Below the pieces are notes generated by a model, which was given only the letters and a program-made list of their open reading frames with translations, was not told where the DNA came from and did no database searches. DNA of 6,959 bases from an uncultured Opitutia bacterium (GTDB taxonomy: Bacteria; Verrucomicrobiota; Verrucomicrobiia; Opitutales; UBA953): the NCBI GenBank assembly GCA_903853185.1, contig CAINSX010000038.1, positions 1 to 6,959 of the forward strand, read 5' to 3'. A program made the position numbers and the translations under genes. Within the stretch, counting starts at the first letter, position 1. Each line of letters opens with the position of its first letter. Positions 5,176 through 6,959 of the stretch are shown here, in pieces.

Positions 5176-6959
5176 TTACTTCTTCGGCGGCACCGGCACG
5201 TCGTCGCCGGCGGCGGGCGGCGGAGCGGGCACGGAACCCGTCGAGCGGATCACGGCGCTTTCGGCGACGGACTTCGCCAGACGCTTGACCGCGGCGCCGC
5301 AAACAGCCGACAGCGGGTTAAGATCCTGCGCCGCCATCCAGGAAGTGAGCGCGGCAGCTTCGGCGCCGTCTTTCTCGAGCTTTTCAGCATTCTCGATAAG
5401 GCCAGAATAAGCGCCGACCTTAGAGGACACGTCCGCGCGCGTCTTTGCGAGCACCAGGTCATCCGACTCGGTCTTATAGGCATCAACGATGACATCCCAT
5501 GCGATATACGGGTTGTTCTCGTTCAACAATACGGTGGCTTTCTGAATCTTGAAATCGAGTTCGCCGATACGGGCGATGACCTTGAGGAGCTTCGCCGAAC
5601 GCTCCTTGTCCTGGGCGAGGGCCAGACCGAACGGAACCTTGTTGTTATAGATGTCTCTCCATTTCGCATCGGTGAACATGCGGTCAAATTGGGGCACCAT
5701 CTGGGCGAGGGTGTCCTGACGGCTCACCACCTGCGTGGCGAAATCCTTCACACCAGGATTCTGCGGCCAGATCTTGGCAGCGCGCTCGAGGGAGGACTCG
5801 GCCTTGGCGGTGTCGCCGGCCAAGGCGGCGGACTTAGCGGAGAGCAGCGACATGTTCGAGGCGTTCATGGCGTTAGTGACCTTCGACAGGATCGGGGCCC
5901 CCGGGAAGTCGCGGGCACGGCCGCGCACCTTGTTCACGTAGCCTTCGACGTTACCGAGGTCATGTTCGTCGCCGAGACGCTGCAGCTCGCGGAGATCCTT
6001 CCAGAGGGCGAGCATCTCGCGTTTCTTCTCCTGCGGGTAGGTCATGACGACCGGTTCGAATTCACCGAGGAAGAAGGTCTCCTGCAGGCGCTCGAAGGCG
6101 CCGTAGAGCTCACCCTGCTTCACGAGGTCATCGACCGTCTGCATACCCTTGGACGTATCCTTGATCGCCTCACGGGAAAGCATGTCGAAGGACTCGAGGG
6201 TCGGCACGAAGTCGGAGATGGGGAAGAACTCCTTCACTTCCTTGGCGCCGACGACGACGTTCTGACTGCCCCCCTTAAAGAGCACGCGATAGAACGCGCT
6301 GGTGATCAGGGAGTGGCGATAGCGGCGGGCCATCAGGAAAGAGACCATCTGGGACTGGAATTCGATCTTCGCCTTGAGCCCGAGCGCGGCCATCTCCGCG
6401 TTCTTCGCGAGGATTTCCGCCTGCGTCCGCGCCTCATCCTTAACCTTGTAGGCGAGTTCGGTGGTGCCGGAAGAGGACTTACCGAGCGGCTTGGCCTTGG
6501 TGGCCTGCGACGAACGGGCGTCATTGGCCTCCTCGATATTATCGGCGCGGTTGATGATGATGCCTTCCTGAACCTTGCGAAGCGTCTCGAGCTGGTTCTT
6601 GGTGACCTCGATTTGCCGGAACTCCTGCTTCATTACCCAGATTTTCTGGACCTGCGAGGCGATCGTCAGCGAGCTATTGCCGTCGACCTCGAACTCGGCG
6701 GCCTTGAAGAGCAGGTTGAAGGCCTCCTGCTGATTACGGTAATAGTTATCCTGAGTGAGAACCTGGGGCGAGAGCAGCAGCTGAACCTGATCGAGGATGG
6801 CGACGTAACGCTTGATGTCGCCATTATCGGTCGGCGCGGCCAGATAACGCTCGAAACGGGCGCGGACGGCACGGGAATTGCCGAGATTCATGGTCGTGCC
6901 CTTCCATTGCATGGTGCCATTTTCCATGTCCACGGAGTCGCTGTTGACGTTAAAGATGC
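5176..6959 (-). CDS. Large helical TPR-like protein of unknown function (5' partial, N-terminus outside window)
   Basis: I do not recognise this protein. An in-window GTG at 6933-6931 would give 585 residues, but the frame stays open to the window edge and reads IFNVNSDSV just before it. The same style of sequence continues across that point, so the true start is almost certainly beyond 6959. Numbered from the GTG, residues about 20-120 are helical and polar (RARFERYLAAP, Gln/Glu-rich). A low-complexity Ser/Thr/Lys linker lies at about 140-160, and long amphipathic helices follow. Segments at about 369-401 and 530-563 have the helix-turn-helix spacing and small-residue pattern of TPR units. 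The end is Pro/Ala-rich (PAPPPAAGDDVPVPPKK). No catalytic motif is seen. A secreted or envelope scaffold is possible, but the signal-peptide region is missing. Its stop lies 3 bp from the convergent nuclease gene. Confidence 0.85.
   Translation of the reverse strand, partial: IFNVNSDSVDMENGTMQWKGTTMNLGNSRAVRARFERYLAAPTDNGDIKRYVAILDQVQLLLSPQVLTQDNYYRNQQEAFNLLFKAAEFEVDGNSSLTIASQVQKIWVMKQEFRQIEVTKNQLETLRKVQEGIIINRADNIEEANDARSSQATKAKPLGKSSSGTTELAYKVKDEARTQAEILAKNAEMAALGLKAKIEFQSQMVSFLMARRYRHSLITSAFYRVLFKGGSQNVVVGAKEVKEFFPISDFVPTLESFDMLSREAIKDTSKGMQTVDDLVKQGELYGAFERLQETFFLGEFEPVVMTYPQEKKREMLALWKDLRELQRLGDEHDLGNVEGYVNKVRGRARDFPGAPILSKVTNAMNASNMSLLSAKSAALAGDTAKAESSLERAAKIWPQNPGVKDFATQVVSRQDTLAQMVPQFDRMFTDAKWRDIYNNKVPFGLALAQDKERSAKLLKVIARIGELDFKIQKATVLLNENNPYIAWDVIVDAYKTESDDLVLAKTRADVSSKVGAYSGLIENAEKLEKDGAEAAALTSWMAAQDLNPLSAVCGAAVKRLAKSVAESAVIRSTGSVPAPPPAAGDDVPVPPKK

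Noticed and set aside
5169..5179. Short palindrome GTAAGGCTTAC at the nuclease stop
   Set aside because: Five-base arms with a one-base centre cannot form a stable hairpin, and no T-tract follows.
5191..5240. GC-rich repeats in the tail of the TPR-like gene
   Set aside because: They are explained by the Pro/Ala/Gly-rich C-terminal codons, with no tandem unit of regular length.
6931..6933. GTG as the start of the TPR-like gene
   Set aside because: The frame continues without a stop to the window edge with protein-like sequence (IFNVNSDSV), and no Shine-Dalgarno site precedes the GTG.
1..6959. Mobile elements, tRNA or rRNA genes, CRISPR arrays, a new defence system
   Set aside because: I looked on both strands and saw no transposase or integrase motifs, no regularly spaced direct repeats and no RNA-gene signatures. 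The genes present are housekeeping-like or unrecognised singles.

Overview
The window is a GC-rich stretch of bacterial chromosome, packed almost wall to wall with genes in alternating directions. I see no mobile element, RNA gene, CRISPR array or phage gene. The likely host is a Gram-negative bacterium, perhaps in the Verrucomicrobiota (Opitutae-like). This rests on the plant/cyanobacterial-style GlgC, the WalJ-type exonuclease, the base composition and the look of the lineage-specific proteins, not on a marker gene, so the placement is tentative.

Layout from left to right. Positions 1-109 (+) hold the C-terminal tail of one ABC exporter half-transporter. A second, complete half-transporter (106-1914, +) overlaps it by 4 bp, and the two probably form a heterodimeric exporter. 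Six bases further on, and convergent, lies a minus-strand operon read from right to left: glgC (4274 to 2979), then a five-helix membrane protein of unknown function (2982 to 1921) whose ATG overlaps the glgC stop by 4 bp. A 103-bp divergent intergenic region (4275-4377) separates glgC from a plus-strand metallo-beta-lactamase-fold exonuclease of the YycJ/WalJ family (4378-5172). Three bases after its stop, and convergent, comes the C-terminal part of a large helical TPR-like protein (minus strand, 5176 to the right edge), whose N-terminus lies outside the window.

The genes do not form one pathway: there is an export pair, a glycogen-precursor enzyme coupled to an unknown membrane protein, a DNA-processing nuclease and an uncharacterised helical protein. 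The most interesting signal is a perfect 10-bp inverted repeat around the glgC start codon. In the mRNA the purine-rich Shine-Dalgarno tract can pair with codons 2-5, leaving the AUG at the loop boundary, which suggests translational control of glycogen synthesis. I found no convincing new multi-gene defence or metabolic system here; the rest is largely ordinary housekeeping content plus two unrecognised proteins.
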